A stretch of DNA of 35,290 nt from Candidatus Alectryocaccomicrobium excrementavium (GCA_018716755.1 DVJN01000012.1:1-35290); one strand, 5' to 3'. Positions 18,220 to 28,311 are shown, counted from the stretch's first letter. Made by a program: numbers and translations. Notes: generated by a model not told the origin, from the letters alone.

Positions 18220-18930
18220 GTGTACGAGCGATTGGCGCTTTGGATGCGATATTTTTTTGCATTGCTGGCGGTTCTGTTCGTGGTGCGCGCTTGGGTGATT
18301 ACCGTGCGTGATAACCGGCGCGCGCGCGTGTTGCGCGCCTGGCTGCCCGAAACGGGCACCATCGGCGAATGGCTGGTGTTGGGCGCGCCCGGCGGGCAGG
18401 AGCGCAAAAACGCGCGATGCCCGATCCTGAACGAGGGCACGATCGGCTCCTCCCGGCGATGCGATGTGCGGCTGGTTCATCCCGATGTGCTGCGGGAACA
18501 CGCTTATTTTGCGGCGACGGAAACGGGGCTGCGCGTTCGGCCGGTGGGCGAAGCGCCACTTTGCGTGGAATCACAGGTTGGCGGCGTTTATCATCCGGCA
18601 GATGGATATGTGGATATGGCCGATGGCGATGTATTGGTGCTGGGCGGCCTGCGGATGATGCTCACACTGTTCGATGCGCCGCGCCCGGCCCGCGAAGTGC
18701 CGCCGCCATCCCCACAAAGGGCGCGCACGCGCCGCGCCCCAGCGGAAGAGGAAGAGCTCTTTGCCGGCGAGGAGGATTATGGCGCCGGATCTGATCCTTT
18801 TCTGGAAGGCGGAAACGGCGAAGAATGGGACGACGATTTGGAGGACGATTTGGACGCGCCTTTTCCCCAAAAGGCGCGTGATACGGAGAAACTATGGCCA
18901 AACGACGCAAACCAGACGCGCAAGCGTTAA
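18220..18930 (+). CDS. Membrane-anchored FHA-domain protein with acidic C-terminal tail
   Basis: N-terminal TM (YFFALLAVLFVVRAWVITV); FHA-like EGTIGSSRRCDVRLVHPDVLREHAYF; acidic tail EEWDDDLEDDLDAPF. GTG at 18220 follows GGAGG; ATG at 18208 is the alternative start. Confidence 0.8.
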   Translation: MYERLALWMRYFFALLAVLFVVRAWVITVRDNRRARVLRAWLPETGTIGEWLVLGAPGGQERKNARCPILNEGTIGSSRRCDVRLVHPDVLREHAYFAATETGLRVRPVGEAPLCVESQVGGVYHPADGYVDMADGDVLVLGGLRMMLTLFDAPRPAREVPPPSPQRARTRRAPAEEEELFAGEEDYGAGSDPFLEGGNGEEWDDDLEDDLDAPFPQKARDTEKLWPNDANQTRKR

Positions 18931-20213
18931 AACACGCACTAACGCGCGCAAACCCGCATTTTCTTGTCATCGCCCTGATGGCATTTCAGGTCACGGCGAT
19001 GCTTCTGCTTGCCTTCAAAACCGATACGGTGGACTGGCAGGCCATCGGGTTTGCCATCGCCATGCCCATCGTATCCCAGGTGGTGCTGCGGGTTTTTATC
19101 CGGCTGTGGCCCGTGGACCGCACGCTGCTGGTGCTGATTCTGTTTTTGTGTTCTGTGAGCCTGATCACGCTGAAAGACATTGCCCGCTCGCCGGTTACGC
19201 CCGGTGAGCAGGGGGTTTTTATGCTGCTCGGTTTTATCGTGATGGGGTTTGGCATAGCGGTGGCCCGGCTGCGCCTCAATTGGCGAAAGGCCAGCATTGC
19301 TCTCATGTGCCTGGCGGTTCCGGTGATTTTGAGTCCCTTTGTGCCCGGGCTGGGCAACCGGCAATATGGCGCGCTCAACTGGATCCAGGTCAGCCTGGGC
19401 GGATTTTCCGTCACGGCGCAACCCAGCGAGTTCGTAAAACCCATGCTGGTGATCTGCCTGGCGGCGATGTTGGGCAACCATCCCGGTATCAGGCGCGCAA
19501 TTCTGGCGCTGGCCTTTGCCGCCGGGCTGTGCGGCGTGCTGCTGATCCAAAGCGACCTTGGCGCGCTGCTGATTTATTTTTTAACGACGGTGGCCATGTT
19601 CTATGTGGCGACATCCCGGCTGGGCCTTTCGCTGGCCGGCATTGGCGCTGGCGCCGCCTGCGCGGTGATCGCCTATAAAACCATGCCCTATGTGCAGCGC
19701 CGCCTGCAATCGTTCCTGGATCCCTGGAGCGATCCCATGGCGACGGGCTACCAGATTGTGCAGGCACTCATCGCCATCGGTTCCGGCGGCCTGTTTGGCA
19801 TGGGGCTGGGCCTGGGCATGCCGCGCAACATCCCGCTCTATCATTCCGATTTCATTTTCGCCGCCATCTGCGAGGAATTCGGCCTGATCTTCGCTGTGTG
19901 CCTTCTGATCGTGTACGCGCTGATTTTCATGCGCGCGCTCACCATTGCCATGAACGCGCGCACCAGCTTTCATTCGCTGGTGGCGTTCGGCATTGCCTTT
20001 ATGTTCGCGTTGCAGGCGCTCATCATCGTGGGGGGGAACATTCGCCTGATTCCCCTCACAGGCGTTACGCTGCCTCTGGTCAGCGCGGGCGGCAGCTCCA
20101 TCATCGGTACAATGGCCAGTCTGGGACTTTTGATTGGTATATCTTCCCTGAACGCCGAGGCGGAAGTAACCGACCTGCGCCGCATGGAGTGGCGGGAAGG
20201 AGGCGGCCTATGA
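18894..20213 (+). CDS. FtsW/RodA/SpoVE family peptidoglycan glycosyltransferase
   Basis: Polytopic; NWIQVSLGGFSVTAQPSEFVKPMLV, LLIQSDLGALLIYF, NIRLIPLTGVTLPLVSAGGSSI. Confidence 0.93.
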   Translation: MAKRRKPDAQALKHALTRANPHFLVIALMAFQVTAMLLLAFKTDTVDWQAIGFAIAMPIVSQVVLRVFIRLWPVDRTLLVLILFLCSVSLITLKDIARSPVTPGEQGVFMLLGFIVMGFGIAVARLRLNWRKASIALMCLAVPVILSPFVPGLGNRQYGALNWIQVSLGGFSVTAQPSEFVKPMLVICLAAMLGNHPGIRRAILALAFAAGLCGVLLIQSDLGALLIYFLTTVAMFYVATSRLGLSLAGIGAGAACAVIAYKTMPYVQRRLQSFLDPWSDPMATGYQIVQALIAIGSGGLFGMGLGLGMPRNIPLYHSDFIFAAICEEFGLIFAVCLLIVYALIFMRALTIAMNARTSFHSLVAFGIAFMFALQALIIVGGNIRLIPLTGVTLPLVSAGGSSIIGTMASLGLLIGISSLNAEAEVTDLRRMEWREGGGL

Positions 20214-21622
20214 AACGCCTGCAGCGCTGCATGCGCATGGTCGGCATATTGATGCTGTGCGTATTCACGTTTACGGCCTGCTGGTTCGCCTGGACCGTGC
20301 AGAGCCAATCGAGCCGCTGGATCGCTACATCGTACAACACGCGGCTGGCCGCCGCTCGGGAAAGTGCGCGCGCAGGCGATATTTACGACTGCACTGGCGC
20401 AGTGCTTGCCACGACGGATGAAGACGGCAACCGCGTGTATAACGACGATAAGCGCACGCGCCGTGCCGTTTCGCAGACGGTGGGCGACACGCTGAGCATG
20501 TCCGGAACAGGCGTGGAATCCTTTCACGCAGCCACCCTGCTCGGCCTGTCCGGCGAATCGGTTTTCGATACGCTTTTCAATCCCAGCCCGGTCAAAGAGG
20601 GAAACAGCCTGCGCCTGACCATCAACGCGGAGCTTTCCCGCTATATCCATAAGGAATTTCCGGATGGGTATGACGGCGCGGTGAGCCTGATCAACTACAA
20701 AACGGGCGAAATTCTGGCGATGGTTTCCATGCCGTATTATGATCCGGAAGAATTGGAAAACCGCGCGGAAGCGGCGGAAGCCTCTGGTTCTGGTTATCTC
20801 AACCGCAACACGCAGGGGCAATACACGCCTGGATCGGTCTTCAAAATCGTAACGCTTGCCTCGGCGCTGGAATTCCTGCCAGGCGTGGAGGAAAGAACCT
20901 ACGAATGCAATGGGGAATGGGAATACGAGGGCGGCAGTGTGACCTGCGCGGGCGGCGCGGTTCACGGCACGCTCACGCTGGAGGAAGCGTTTGCCGAGAG
21001 CTGCAACATCGTGTTTGCCAAGCTGGCGTATGAACTCGGCGCGCAGCGCCTGGTTTCCACCGCAGAATCGTTTGGCTTTAACGACGTATTCCAGTTTCAG
21101 GATTTGATCGTATACGATTCCAGCATCGACACGCAAATGCCCACTGTCGGCGATTTGGTCTGGAGCGGCGTCGGCCAGGGCAAAACCCTGGTTTCGCCCC
21201 TGCACATGGCGCTGATCGCGGCCAGCGTGGCGAACGATGGCGTTATGCCATCGCCCAAATTGATTGCAGAAGTCATCACGCCTTCCGGTTCTACGGTTCT
21301 GCGCACGCAGGATCCGCCGTATGGGCGGGTCATGTATTCCAGCACGGCCGCGACCATCGCGCGCTATATGTACACCACCGTGGAAAGCGGCACGGCCACG
21401 CGGGCGCAAATTTCCGGTTACCGGGTCTGCGGGAAAACGGGCTCCGCGCAGATTTCCAACGACAGCGACGCGCAAACCAACGCCTGGTTTGCCGGTTTTG
21501 TATATGACGACGCGCATCCTTACGCCATTTCCGTGGTGGTGGAGGAAGGCGGTTCGGGCAGCAGGCGGGCAGCGGAGCTGGCAGAAAAAGCTTTGAAAAA
21601 GGCGATTGAACTGGGCGTATAA
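20210..21622 (+). CDS. Class B penicillin-binding protein (PbpA-like transpeptidase)
   Basis: N-terminal TM; active-site TPGSVFKIVT, SCN triad (AESCNIVF), KTGSAQ. ATG at 20210 overlaps the ftsW/rodA-like stop; the ORF track start at 19898 is too long. Confidence 0.93.
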   Translation: MKRLQRCMRMVGILMLCVFTFTACWFAWTVQSQSSRWIATSYNTRLAAARESARAGDIYDCTGAVLATTDEDGNRVYNDDKRTRRAVSQTVGDTLSMSGTGVESFHAATLLGLSGESVFDTLFNPSPVKEGNSLRLTINAELSRYIHKEFPDGYDGAVSLINYKTGEILAMVSMPYYDPEELENRAEAAEASGSGYLNRNTQGQYTPGSVFKIVTLASALEFLPGVEERTYECNGEWEYEGGSVTCAGGAVHGTLTLEEAFAESCNIVFAKLAYELGAQRLVSTAESFGFNDVFQFQDLIVYDSSIDTQMPTVGDLVWSGVGQGKTLVSPLHMALIAASVANDGVMPSPKLIAEVITPSGSTVLRTQDPPYGRVMYSSTAATIARYMYTTVESGTATRAQISGYRVCGKTGSAQISNDSDAQTNAWFAGFVYDDAHPYAISVVVEEGGSGSRRAAELAEKALKKAIELGV

Positions 21623-21652
21623 AAAGATCGTATCGCGAGGAGGATACACAAA

Positions 21653-22594
21653 ATGGAGGCAAAACTGGCTGCGGATTTGAAGGCGAACATCGCAAAAGTG
21701 ATTGTGGGCAAGGACGATGTCGTGGAATTGCTGCTCACGGCGATCCTCGCCAATGGGCATGTGCTGCTGGAGGACGTGCCCGGCACGGGAAAAACACTGA
21801 TGGCAAAATCACTGGCCCGCTCGCTGGACGCGGGGTTCGCCCGGATTCAGTTCACGCCCGACCTGCTGCCATCCGATGTAACGGGTATGAGCATCTACAA
21901 CGCGAAGGAGGGGGCGTTTGAATTTAAACCCGGCCCCGTGTTCACCAACATTTTGCTGGCGGACGAAATCAACCGTGCCACGCCGCGCACGCAGTCGAGC
22001 CTCCTGGAGTGCATGGAAGAACGGCAGGTCACGACCGACGGCGTAACCCGGCCGCTGGAAAAGCCGTTTCTGGTGATTGCCACGCAAAATCCCGTGGAAA
22101 CGCAGGGCACCTTCCCGCTGCCGGAGGCGCAACTCGACCGTTTTTTGATGCGCATCCGCCCGGGCTATCCCTCGCGGGAAGAGTCTGTGCTCATTCTCGA
22201 CCGTTTCATTCGCAACGATCCCCTCGCCGCGCTTGCGCCCGTTGCCTCGCGGGAAGATCTGGCGCAGGCACAGGGCGCCATCGGGGAAGTGCAGGTTTCG
22301 CAGCCCGTGCGCGAATACATGGTTGCCATTGTGGAAAACACCCGCTCGTTGCCGCAGGCGCAACTGGGCGTAAGTCCGCGCGGCCTGCTCGCGCTCCTGC
22401 GGGCAGTACAGGCGCTCGCCTGGATTCGCGGCCGCGATTACGCGACGCCTGACGATGTGAAGCGGTTGGCAGTGCCCGTGCTCGCCCACCGCGTGATCGT
22501 GCGCGGCCTGTATGGGCAGACGAAGGCGGCGGAAACGCTGATTGAGGACGTGCTGGCGGAAACGCCCGTGCCCACGGAGGCGGTTTCAGCGTGA
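21653..22594 (+). CDS. MoxR-family AAA ATPase
   Basis: Walker A LLEDVPGTGKTLMAKSLA, Walker B ILLADEINRATPRTQSSLLECMEE, ATQNPVETQGTFPLPEAQLDRF. Confidence 0.95.
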   Translation: MEAKLAADLKANIAKVIVGKDDVVELLLTAILANGHVLLEDVPGTGKTLMAKSLARSLDAGFARIQFTPDLLPSDVTGMSIYNAKEGAFEFKPGPVFTNILLADEINRATPRTQSSLLECMEERQVTTDGVTRPLEKPFLVIATQNPVETQGTFPLPEAQLDRFLMRIRPGYPSREESVLILDRFIRNDPLAALAPVASREDLAQAQGAIGEVQVSQPVREYMVAIVENTRSLPQAQLGVSPRGLLALLRAVQALAWIRGRDYATPDDVKRLAVPVLAHRVIVRGLYGQTKAAETLIEDVLAETPVPTEAVSA

Positions 22595-23685
22595 ACGTAT
22601 TGTGGGTGCTATTTGTGGCGGTTCTGCTGGGCCTTTTGCAGGCATGGCTGTTTCACACATTTGGGCAAAAGCGGCTGGAATATTACCGCTCTTTCAGCCA
22701 GGATGCCGTGCATGAGGGGGATGGTGTGCAATTGGTAGAAGTGCTCCGCAACCGCAAGCCATTGCCCGTGCCCTGGCTGCGCATCGAATCGCGCATATCG
22801 CCGTTTTTGCGCTTTCGCCATTCGAAAGGGGAAGAACGGGAAATCAATGCGGAGCAATATCACAAAAGCGTGTTTTTCATCGCGCCCTTTTGCCAGATCA
22901 CGCGCAGGCATGATATCACTTGCGAAAAGCGGGGCGTGTATTCCGTAGGTACGCTGGCAATCACATCCGGCGATCTGTTCGCGATCACGCAGCGGGTCGC
23001 GGAGCGCAGCCTGGATTGCCGTCTGACCGTGTATCCCCGCCTATTGCCGGAAAGCGAGCTGCCGCCTTCAGCTATGCGCTGGCAGGGCGAACTGATCGTG
23101 CGGCGCTTTATCATGCCAGATCCCTTTTTGATCAATGGCATTCGAAACTACCTGCCCGGCGATCCATTGCGCAACGTGCATTGGGGCGCGACGGCGCGCA
23201 TGGGTGGACGCTTGCAGGTCAAGCAATTTGACACAACTTCCGATCCCCGCGCACTGATCATCTTGAACGTGCAGACCACGGAAGAGCAATGGGGCGAATT
23301 GATGGACTACGAGCAGCCCGTCATCGAGCAGGGTATTCGCATCGCGGCGACCATGGCCGCGCGCGCTCTTTCTTGCGGCGTAGATGCGGGGTTTGCTTCC
23401 AATGCGTGCTACCAGGGCGAAAAAGGGCAGGGAAAGTGCATCTACATTCCCGCCCGGCGCAGCGCCGGCCAGGCGGAAGCGCTGTTTACGGCCATGGCAC
23501 GCCTGCAAATTTTCCGCGAGCTGACGTTTCCGCAGTTCCTTGGGGATATGACGCAGGTTTCCGGCGCGGATATCGCCATTTTGTCCTGTTACACCAGCCC
23601 CGCAGTAGAAGAGGCGATGAACCGGCTGCGCGCGCGGGGCAACACGGTGGAATTGATTCGCATCGGCGGGGAGGCGGCGGCATGA
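22591..23685 (+). CDS. DUF58 domain protein
   Basis: GIRNYLPGDPLRNVHWGATARMGGRLQVKQFD; follows MoxR with GTGA overlap. Confidence 0.88.
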   Translation: MNVLWVLFVAVLLGLLQAWLFHTFGQKRLEYYRSFSQDAVHEGDGVQLVEVLRNRKPLPVPWLRIESRISPFLRFRHSKGEEREINAEQYHKSVFFIAPFCQITRRHDITCEKRGVYSVGTLAITSGDLFAITQRVAERSLDCRLTVYPRLLPESELPPSAMRWQGELIVRRFIMPDPFLINGIRNYLPGDPLRNVHWGATARMGGRLQVKQFDTTSDPRALIILNVQTTEEQWGELMDYEQPVIEQGIRIAATMAARALSCGVDAGFASNACYQGEKGQGKCIYIPARRSAGQAEALFTAMARLQIFRELTFPQFLGDMTQVSGADIAILSCYTSPAVEEAMNRLRARGNTVELIRIGGEAAA

Positions 23686-25088
23686 AGAAGGTTTTGACGC
23701 GTTTCATCCGGCTGTGCTTTTTCTCTCTGATGCTGATGCCGGCGGTGGTGCTTTTATCGTATGCCCTGCTGTCGGATTGGCAAATTGGCGTTTGCGTATT
23801 TCTGGCGGCGATGGCGCTGGGCGCAATCGCGACGTTTTTGCCCGCTTATGTGGGAAACTACCGCGTGGAAACCGTTGTGGATCCGGCTTCTCTGCGCCAC
23901 AGCAGCACGCTGAGCATGTATTATGAACGCCCCGTAACGGTGCAAAAGCGGCATGGTTTTCGCCTGCCTGTGCGCTGGATTGCGTGCTTGATTTTGCTTG
24001 CGGGCGTGGTGGCCTTCGGCGTATTGGTGCCGTTCTCCGGCGTTCCTTGGTATCAGCGCGGCGGTTTCTGCCTGGCTGTGGCCATTCCCGTGGCGCTTTT
24101 GCTGCGCGAATTGCCCAAGCCGGATCTGCACTTTCAGGGCGTGGGCGCCATTACTGTGGGCGGTCTGCTATACGCGGGCGCGGGCGTGGCGCTTTGGGTC
24201 ATGCGCAACATGCAGGTGGAAGCGGTGGACAGCCTCAATTCCGTGATTTTGATCTGCATGGCGCTGTACATCGTGCTCAGCGTGTATTTGCTCAATGAAA
24301 ACTCGATGGATTCCGGTTTTCACGCCAATTCCCGCGCGAAACTCCCCTCGCGGATGACGAAGGCCAACCGGCTGCTTGTCTCTTTGTTTGTCATTGCCGT
24401 ATTGCTCGTGACATTTTCTTCCCAGATTCGCGCTTTTTTCGAAAGCCTATGGGGCGGCGTCAGGGGATTGATCGCGCGGCTGGTAGCGTGGCTGATGAGC
24501 CTGTTCCCCGCGGCGGAAGAGTCGCCCGTTACTTCCGTGCCGGAATCTTCCGGGGAAATGATGCTGCTGCCCGCAGGGGACACCGAACCGGCCATGGTGT
24601 GGGTGGTGCTGGAAAAGGTGTTCATCGTCGTGGCGGCGATAATTGCGGTCGCTGCGGTGTGCTTTTTGCTGTTCAAGCTCTATAAAGCCCTGCGCGTGCT
24701 CATCCGCAAAATCGCGGCGGCGATCCAAAAATATTCGCGGGCCGTGGGGGAAGACTATGTGGATGAACAGGAGACTCTTTTCGACTGGGACGACGTGCGC
24801 AAGGAAGTGGGCGAGTCCCTGCGCGCCAGGTGGAAAAAGTGGTTCGAGCGGGAAAAACGCTATGAACAGCTGGATCCGCGCGAGCGCGTTCGCTATATCG
24901 CGCGGGAGCTGTACCGCCGCGATGGTGGCAACCACGCTACGCAGACGTTCCGGGAAGCGGCGCGTTCGCTCGATTTTCGCTCGGCCAATGTGGAGGACGC
25001 TTGCGAACTGTATGAACGCACGCGCTATTCGGATAAGCCCGTAAAGCAGGAAGAACCCGACAGCCTGAAAAAGGCGGTGAAGCTTTGA
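23682..25088 (+). CDS. Multi-TM protein, TgpA/DUF4129-like partner of MoxR/DUF58, without an evident transglutaminase core
   Basis: Several TM segments; soluble C-terminus PRERVRYIARELYRRDGGNHATQTFREAARSLDF resembles DUF4129-type tails; ATGA overlap with the DUF58 gene. Confidence 0.6.
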   Translation: MKKVLTRFIRLCFFSLMLMPAVVLLSYALLSDWQIGVCVFLAAMALGAIATFLPAYVGNYRVETVVDPASLRHSSTLSMYYERPVTVQKRHGFRLPVRWIACLILLAGVVAFGVLVPFSGVPWYQRGGFCLAVAIPVALLLRELPKPDLHFQGVGAITVGGLLYAGAGVALWVMRNMQVEAVDSLNSVILICMALYIVLSVYLLNENSMDSGFHANSRAKLPSRMTKANRLLVSLFVIAVLLVTFSSQIRAFFESLWGGVRGLIARLVAWLMSLFPAAEESPVTSVPESSGEMMLLPAGDTEPAMVWVVLEKVFIVVAAIIAVAAVCFLLFKLYKALRVLIRKIAAAIQKYSRAVGEDYVDEQETLFDWDDVRKEVGESLRARWKKWFEREKRYEQLDPRERVRYIARELYRRDGGNHATQTFREAARSLDFRSANVEDACELYERTRYSDKPVKQEEPDSLKKAVKL

Positions 25089-26923
25089 ACGATGAGTTGA
25101 AATGGAAGATTGAAAACCTGCCGGATTCGCCTGGGTGCTATATCATGAAAAGCGGCGGCGAGGTCATTTACGTTGGCAAGGCGAAAAACCTGAAAAACCG
25201 CGTGCGGCAATATTTTCAATCTTCCTCGAATCACACGCAGAAGGTGCGCGCCATGGTCGCGCGGGTGGACGATTTCGAATTGATGCTGGTGGACAATGAG
25301 ATGGAAGCGTTCACGCTGGAATGCAACCTGATCAAGCGGTATAAACCATTTTACAACATCCTGCTCAAGGATGACAAGCATTATCCTTATCTGCGTGTGG
25401 ATCTGAAGGAACCGTTTCCGCGCGTGACAATTGTGCGGCGCGCGGCGCACGATGGCGCGAAGTATTTTGGCCCCTATTTTGGCGCGAACGTCGTGCGGGA
25501 CGCGTTGGACGCGGTGAGGAGCGTGTTTCCCATCCGCACCTGCTCGCACAAATTGCCCACGGAAAAAATGCTGCGTCCCTGCGTGAATTATGAAATTGGC
25601 CTGTGCCGCGCGCCGTGTGCGCAGCGGATCTCGCAGGAAGAATATCGCGAGCTGATGGACGGCGTGGTGGATTTTCTCGGCGGCAAATTCGATCTGGTGC
25701 TGGGCCGCCTAAAAGAAAAGATGAATCAGGCGTCCGCCGCGTGGAATTTTGAACGCGCGGCGGTCTATCGCGATCAGATCAGCGCTATCGACCAGCTGAT
25801 GCAAAAGCAAAAGGCCATCGTGGCGGATGGCGGGGATCAGGACGTGGTGGCTGCCCTCGTGGATGAAAACGGCGCCCTGGTGCAGGTCATGTTTGTGCGC
25901 GGGGGCAGGTTGATCGGCTCGGAGCGCTTTTCCCTGGAAAACAGCGCGGAAGAGTCGGTGGAAGAGTCGCTTTCGCAGTTCATCGCGCAGTATTACGACG
26001 AATCGCGCGTGCCGCCCCGCGAATTGCTGATCAATATGGATCTTCCTGACCGCGACGCGCTGGAAGAGCGGCTCGGCGGTTTTCGTCAAGGCAGGGTATA
26101 TATTCTCGTGCCGCAGCGCGGCGAAAAGCACCGCCTGATTCTCCTGGCGCAGAAAAACCTGCTGGAGGAAGCGGAAAAGCGCCGCAAGCGCCTCGCCAAT
26201 TCCTATGACCGCACCATTGGCGCGCTCGAAGAATTGCAGGCCGCGCTGGGCCTGCCCGAGCGGCCGCGCCGCATTGAAGGGTACGATATTTCCAACACGC
26301 AGGGCGCGCAGTCCGTGGGTTCCATGGTCGTGATGATCGACGGCGTGAGCGCGCACAAAGAATACCGGCATTTCCGCATCAAAACCGTGGAAGGCCCAAA
26401 CGATTTCGCTTCCATGCGGGAAATGCTCTCCCGCCGCCTGGCCCACGGGCTGAAGGAAGTGGAAGAGAGCGAGCCAAATGCCCGCTTTGCCGATTTTCCC
26501 GACCTGATTCTCATCGATGGCGGCCGCGGCCAGCTCAATGCGGCGCTTGAAGCAATGCAGGAATCGGGGCTGGACATTCCCATGTTCGGCCTGGCAAAGC
26601 GCATTGAGGAAATCGTGCTTCCTGGCGAAGAGGAGAGCATCCTGCTAGACCGGCATTCCAACGCGCTGCATTTGATTCAGCGCCTACGCGATGAGGCGCA
26701 CCGGTTTGGCATTACGCACCACCGCGCGCTGCGTGCAAAACAGAGCATCGCTTCGAAGCTGGAGAGCATTCCATCCGTCGGCCCCGGGCGAAGGCGCGCG
26801 CTGCTCTCACATTTTCGCTCGGTTGAAGCATTGCGCCAGGCTTCAGTAGAGGATATCGCTGGGGTAAATGGCATTTCGCCCGCGCTTGCGCAGACGATAT
26901 ACGACTACTTGCATAAAAATTAG
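25085..26923 (+). CDS. uvrC: Excinuclease ABC subunit C
   Basis: GIY-YIG domain LPDSPGCYIMKSGGEVIYVGKAKNLKNRVRQYF; GYDISNTQGAQSVGSMVV; C-terminal HhH IPSVGPGRRRALLSHF. Confidence 0.97.
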   Translation: MNDELKWKIENLPDSPGCYIMKSGGEVIYVGKAKNLKNRVRQYFQSSSNHTQKVRAMVARVDDFELMLVDNEMEAFTLECNLIKRYKPFYNILLKDDKHYPYLRVDLKEPFPRVTIVRRAAHDGAKYFGPYFGANVVRDALDAVRSVFPIRTCSHKLPTEKMLRPCVNYEIGLCRAPCAQRISQEEYRELMDGVVDFLGGKFDLVLGRLKEKMNQASAAWNFERAAVYRDQISAIDQLMQKQKAIVADGGDQDVVAALVDENGALVQVMFVRGGRLIGSERFSLENSAEESVEESLSQFIAQYYDESRVPPRELLINMDLPDRDALEERLGGFRQGRVYILVPQRGEKHRLILLAQKNLLEEAEKRRKRLANSYDRTIGALEELQAALGLPERPRRIEGYDISNTQGAQSVGSMVVMIDGVSAHKEYRHFRIKTVEGPNDFASMREMLSRRLAHGLKEVEESEPNARFADFPDLILIDGGRGQLNAALEAMQESGLDIPMFGLAKRIEEIVLPGEEESILLDRHSNALHLIQRLRDEAHRFGITHHRALRAKQSIASKLESIPSVGPGRRRALLSHFRSVEALRQASVEDIAGVNGISPALAQTIYDYLHKN

Positions 26924-26934
26924 GAGGGTTACAC

Positions 26935-28311
26935 ATGGATTTCGCCAAATTGGATGCCATGGTTGAGCAAAGTCGCGAGGAAATGATTCGCACGCTGCGC
27001 GGATGGATCGCTATTCCGTCTGTGAGCGTGCAAACGGGAGAGGCGGGAGCGCCGTTCGGCGCGGAATGCCGCCGCGCGCTGGATCTGGCGCTTGAAGACG
27101 CCAAAGCCATGGGATTTTCTGTGCGCGATTTTGATGGCTACGCAGGCGACATCACCTTGGGCGCGGGCGAAAAGACGCTTGGCATGCTCTGCCACCTGGA
27201 TGTGGTGCCCGCTGGGGATGGATGGACAAAGCAGCCGTTTGCAGGAGAAATCGCGGAAGGCAAAATCTATGGCCGTGGTACAATGGACGATAAAGGCCCA
27301 GCTGTCGCCGCGCTGTACGCCATGAAAGCCGTGCGCGATGCGGGCTTCGCGCTCAAAGACAGTGTGCGCCTGATTCTCGGCTGCGACGAGGAAACCGGCA
27401 TGAGCGATATGCGGTATTATTCCGCGCATACACAGGCGCCGGATTACGGTTTTTCGCCGGATGCGGAATACCCGGTCATCAACATCGAAAAGGGTGGCCT
27501 TGGCGTGCTTTTGACCCAAGAACTCCCCAGCGAAGCGGGCCGGGTTCCGATTTACGAAATGAATGCGGGCGTGCGTCCCAACGTGGTTCCCGGAATTGCC
27601 TGGGCCATTGTTGGCACAAGCGTGGAAGAAGCGGAAAAATCAGGCCTCGCGGTGGAGGATTTGGGAAATGGGCGCGTGAAACTCACAGCACAGGGCGTTT
27701 CGGCACACGCTTCTACGCCGCAGCTGGGTGTAAACGCGATCGGCCTGTTGTTCGCCGGCCTGGTGCAGATTGGCGCCGGTGGAGAAACCATTCGCGCGCT
27801 TTCCGAGTGCATCGGCCTGGAAGGCGATGGCAAGAGCCTGGGCATCGCCATTGAGGATGAAGAATCGGGCAAGCTCACCTGCAATATGGGGATTCTGCGC
27901 TACGACGGCCGTTTCCTCTCGGTGCAGCTCGACATTCGCTATCCCATCTCGGCGGATGAGGAAAAGATGCTCGGCCAGATGGCGATGAAACTGTCTGGAG
28001 CGCGCATCGGTGTTACGCGCCTGTCCGGCCATGGGCCGCACCACGTTCCCAAAGAACACCGGCTGGTGCGCGAACTGATTGCGGCTTATAGCGAGGTTAC
28101 GGGCCAGGAAGGCTACGCCTTTGCCATTGGCGGCGGCACGTATTCGCGCATGATGCCCAATACCGTGGCCTTTGGCATCAATTTCCCCGGCGATGTGGAT
28201 ACCTGCCATATGCCGGATGAATATGTGGATCTGGATAAGTGGATCTTATCCGCAAAAATCATGGCGCACGCCATTGCGCGGCTGGCGGGAGCGGAACAGG
28301 CAGATGAATAA
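26935..28311 (+). CDS. pepV: PepV-like M20 family dipeptidase
   Basis: GMLCHLDVVPAGDGWTKQPFAGEIAEGKIYGRGTMDDKGP; LGCDEETGMSD; NIEKGGLG. Confidence 0.9.
   Translation: MDFAKLDAMVEQSREEMIRTLRGWIAIPSVSVQTGEAGAPFGAECRRALDLALEDAKAMGFSVRDFDGYAGDITLGAGEKTLGMLCHLDVVPAGDGWTKQPFAGEIAEGKIYGRGTMDDKGPAVAALYAMKAVRDAGFALKDSVRLILGCDEETGMSDMRYYSAHTQAPDYGFSPDAEYPVINIEKGGLGVLLTQELPSEAGRVPIYEMNAGVRPNVVPGIAWAIVGTSVEEAEKSGLAVEDLGNGRVKLTAQGVSAHASTPQLGVNAIGLLFAGLVQIGAGGETIRALSECIGLEGDGKSLGIAIEDEESGKLTCNMGILRYDGRFLSVQLDIRYPISADEEKMLGQMAMKLSGARIGVTRLSGHGPHHVPKEHRLVRELIAAYSEVTGQEGYAFAIGGGTYSRMMPNTVAFGINFPGDVDTCHMPDEYVDLDKWILSAKIMAHAIARLAGAEQADE

Noticed and set aside
19970-21760. 596-aa minus-strand ORF opposite the PBP gene
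   Set aside because: Antisense of a well-supported PBP with SxxK/SxN/KTG motifs; no independent RBS, promoter or domain evidence.
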